A stretch of 33,498 bases of DNA. Source: Marinifilum fragile JCM 15579. Lineage in GTDB: Bacteria; Bacteroidota; Bacteroidia; Bacteroidales; Marinifilaceae. The stretch lies in assembly GCF_001310955.1 (NCBI RefSeq), contig NZ_BAZX01000040.1:1-33498 (forward strand), given 5' to 3'. This document shows, one piece after another, positions 33,494-33,498 of this stretch (position 1 is the stretch's first letter; each line of letters opens with the position of its first letter). The translations under genes and the position numbers were made by a program. The notes below the pieces were generated by a model. That model saw nothing but the letters and a program-made list of their open reading frames with translations. It was not told the origin of the DNA and did no database searches.

Positions 33494-33498
33494 GTGTG

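Overview
The window reads as chromosomal DNA of a Bacteroidota bacterium, most likely a marine or sediment member of the Bacteroidales/Marinilabiliales side of the phylum. This placement is inferred. It rests on low GC, starts without Shine-Dalgarno sequences, promoters of the TTTG-N19/21-TAnnTTTG type (clearest before rpmE2 and the tRNA-His pair), a Bacteroidota-style GlmU-like protein, and an alternative complex III with a caa3 oxidase.

Layout. 1-1520: the end of a sensor histidine kinase, mscL and a small membrane protein. 1780-6738 (minus strand): a radical SAM protein, a GNAT/RLAN/ATP-grasp protein and a retropepsin-like/RimK fusion. Together these look like a peptide- or metabolite-modifying amidoligase locus and are the least understood part of the window. 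7020-7190: two identical tRNA-His genes. 7311-18043: mostly housekeeping genes (AlkD-like repair protein, Bax inhibitor-1 protein, GNAT-like protein, L31 type B, GlmU-like protein, Lon, AI-2E transporter, lipoprotein, epimerase, AIM24). 18044-18546 is the only long gene-free stretch; it holds five 22-bp tandem repeats, a terminator and the actA leader. 18547-26417 (plus) is the alternative complex III operon. 26550-32112 (minus) is the converging caa3 oxidase operon with its assembly factors. 32338-33434 carries a cytochrome c lipoprotein and a secreted protein of unknown function.

How the genes work together. The Act complex oxidises menaquinol and passes electrons through c hemes to the A2-type caa3 oxidase, whose subunit II carries its own heme c domain. 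SCO and the heme O synthase serve metal-centre and heme assembly, and the small HMA lipoprotein may handle copper. The two operons converge on one bidirectional terminator, so the whole aerobic branch sits in about 14 kb.

A quality warning. Five conserved genes (histidine kinase, Bax inhibitor-1, epimerase, oxidase subunit III, SCO) each need one extra base, in a short homopolymer, to read through. The uniform direction and context suggest consensus deletion errors rather than five real mutations. I annotate each as a single frameshifted gene.
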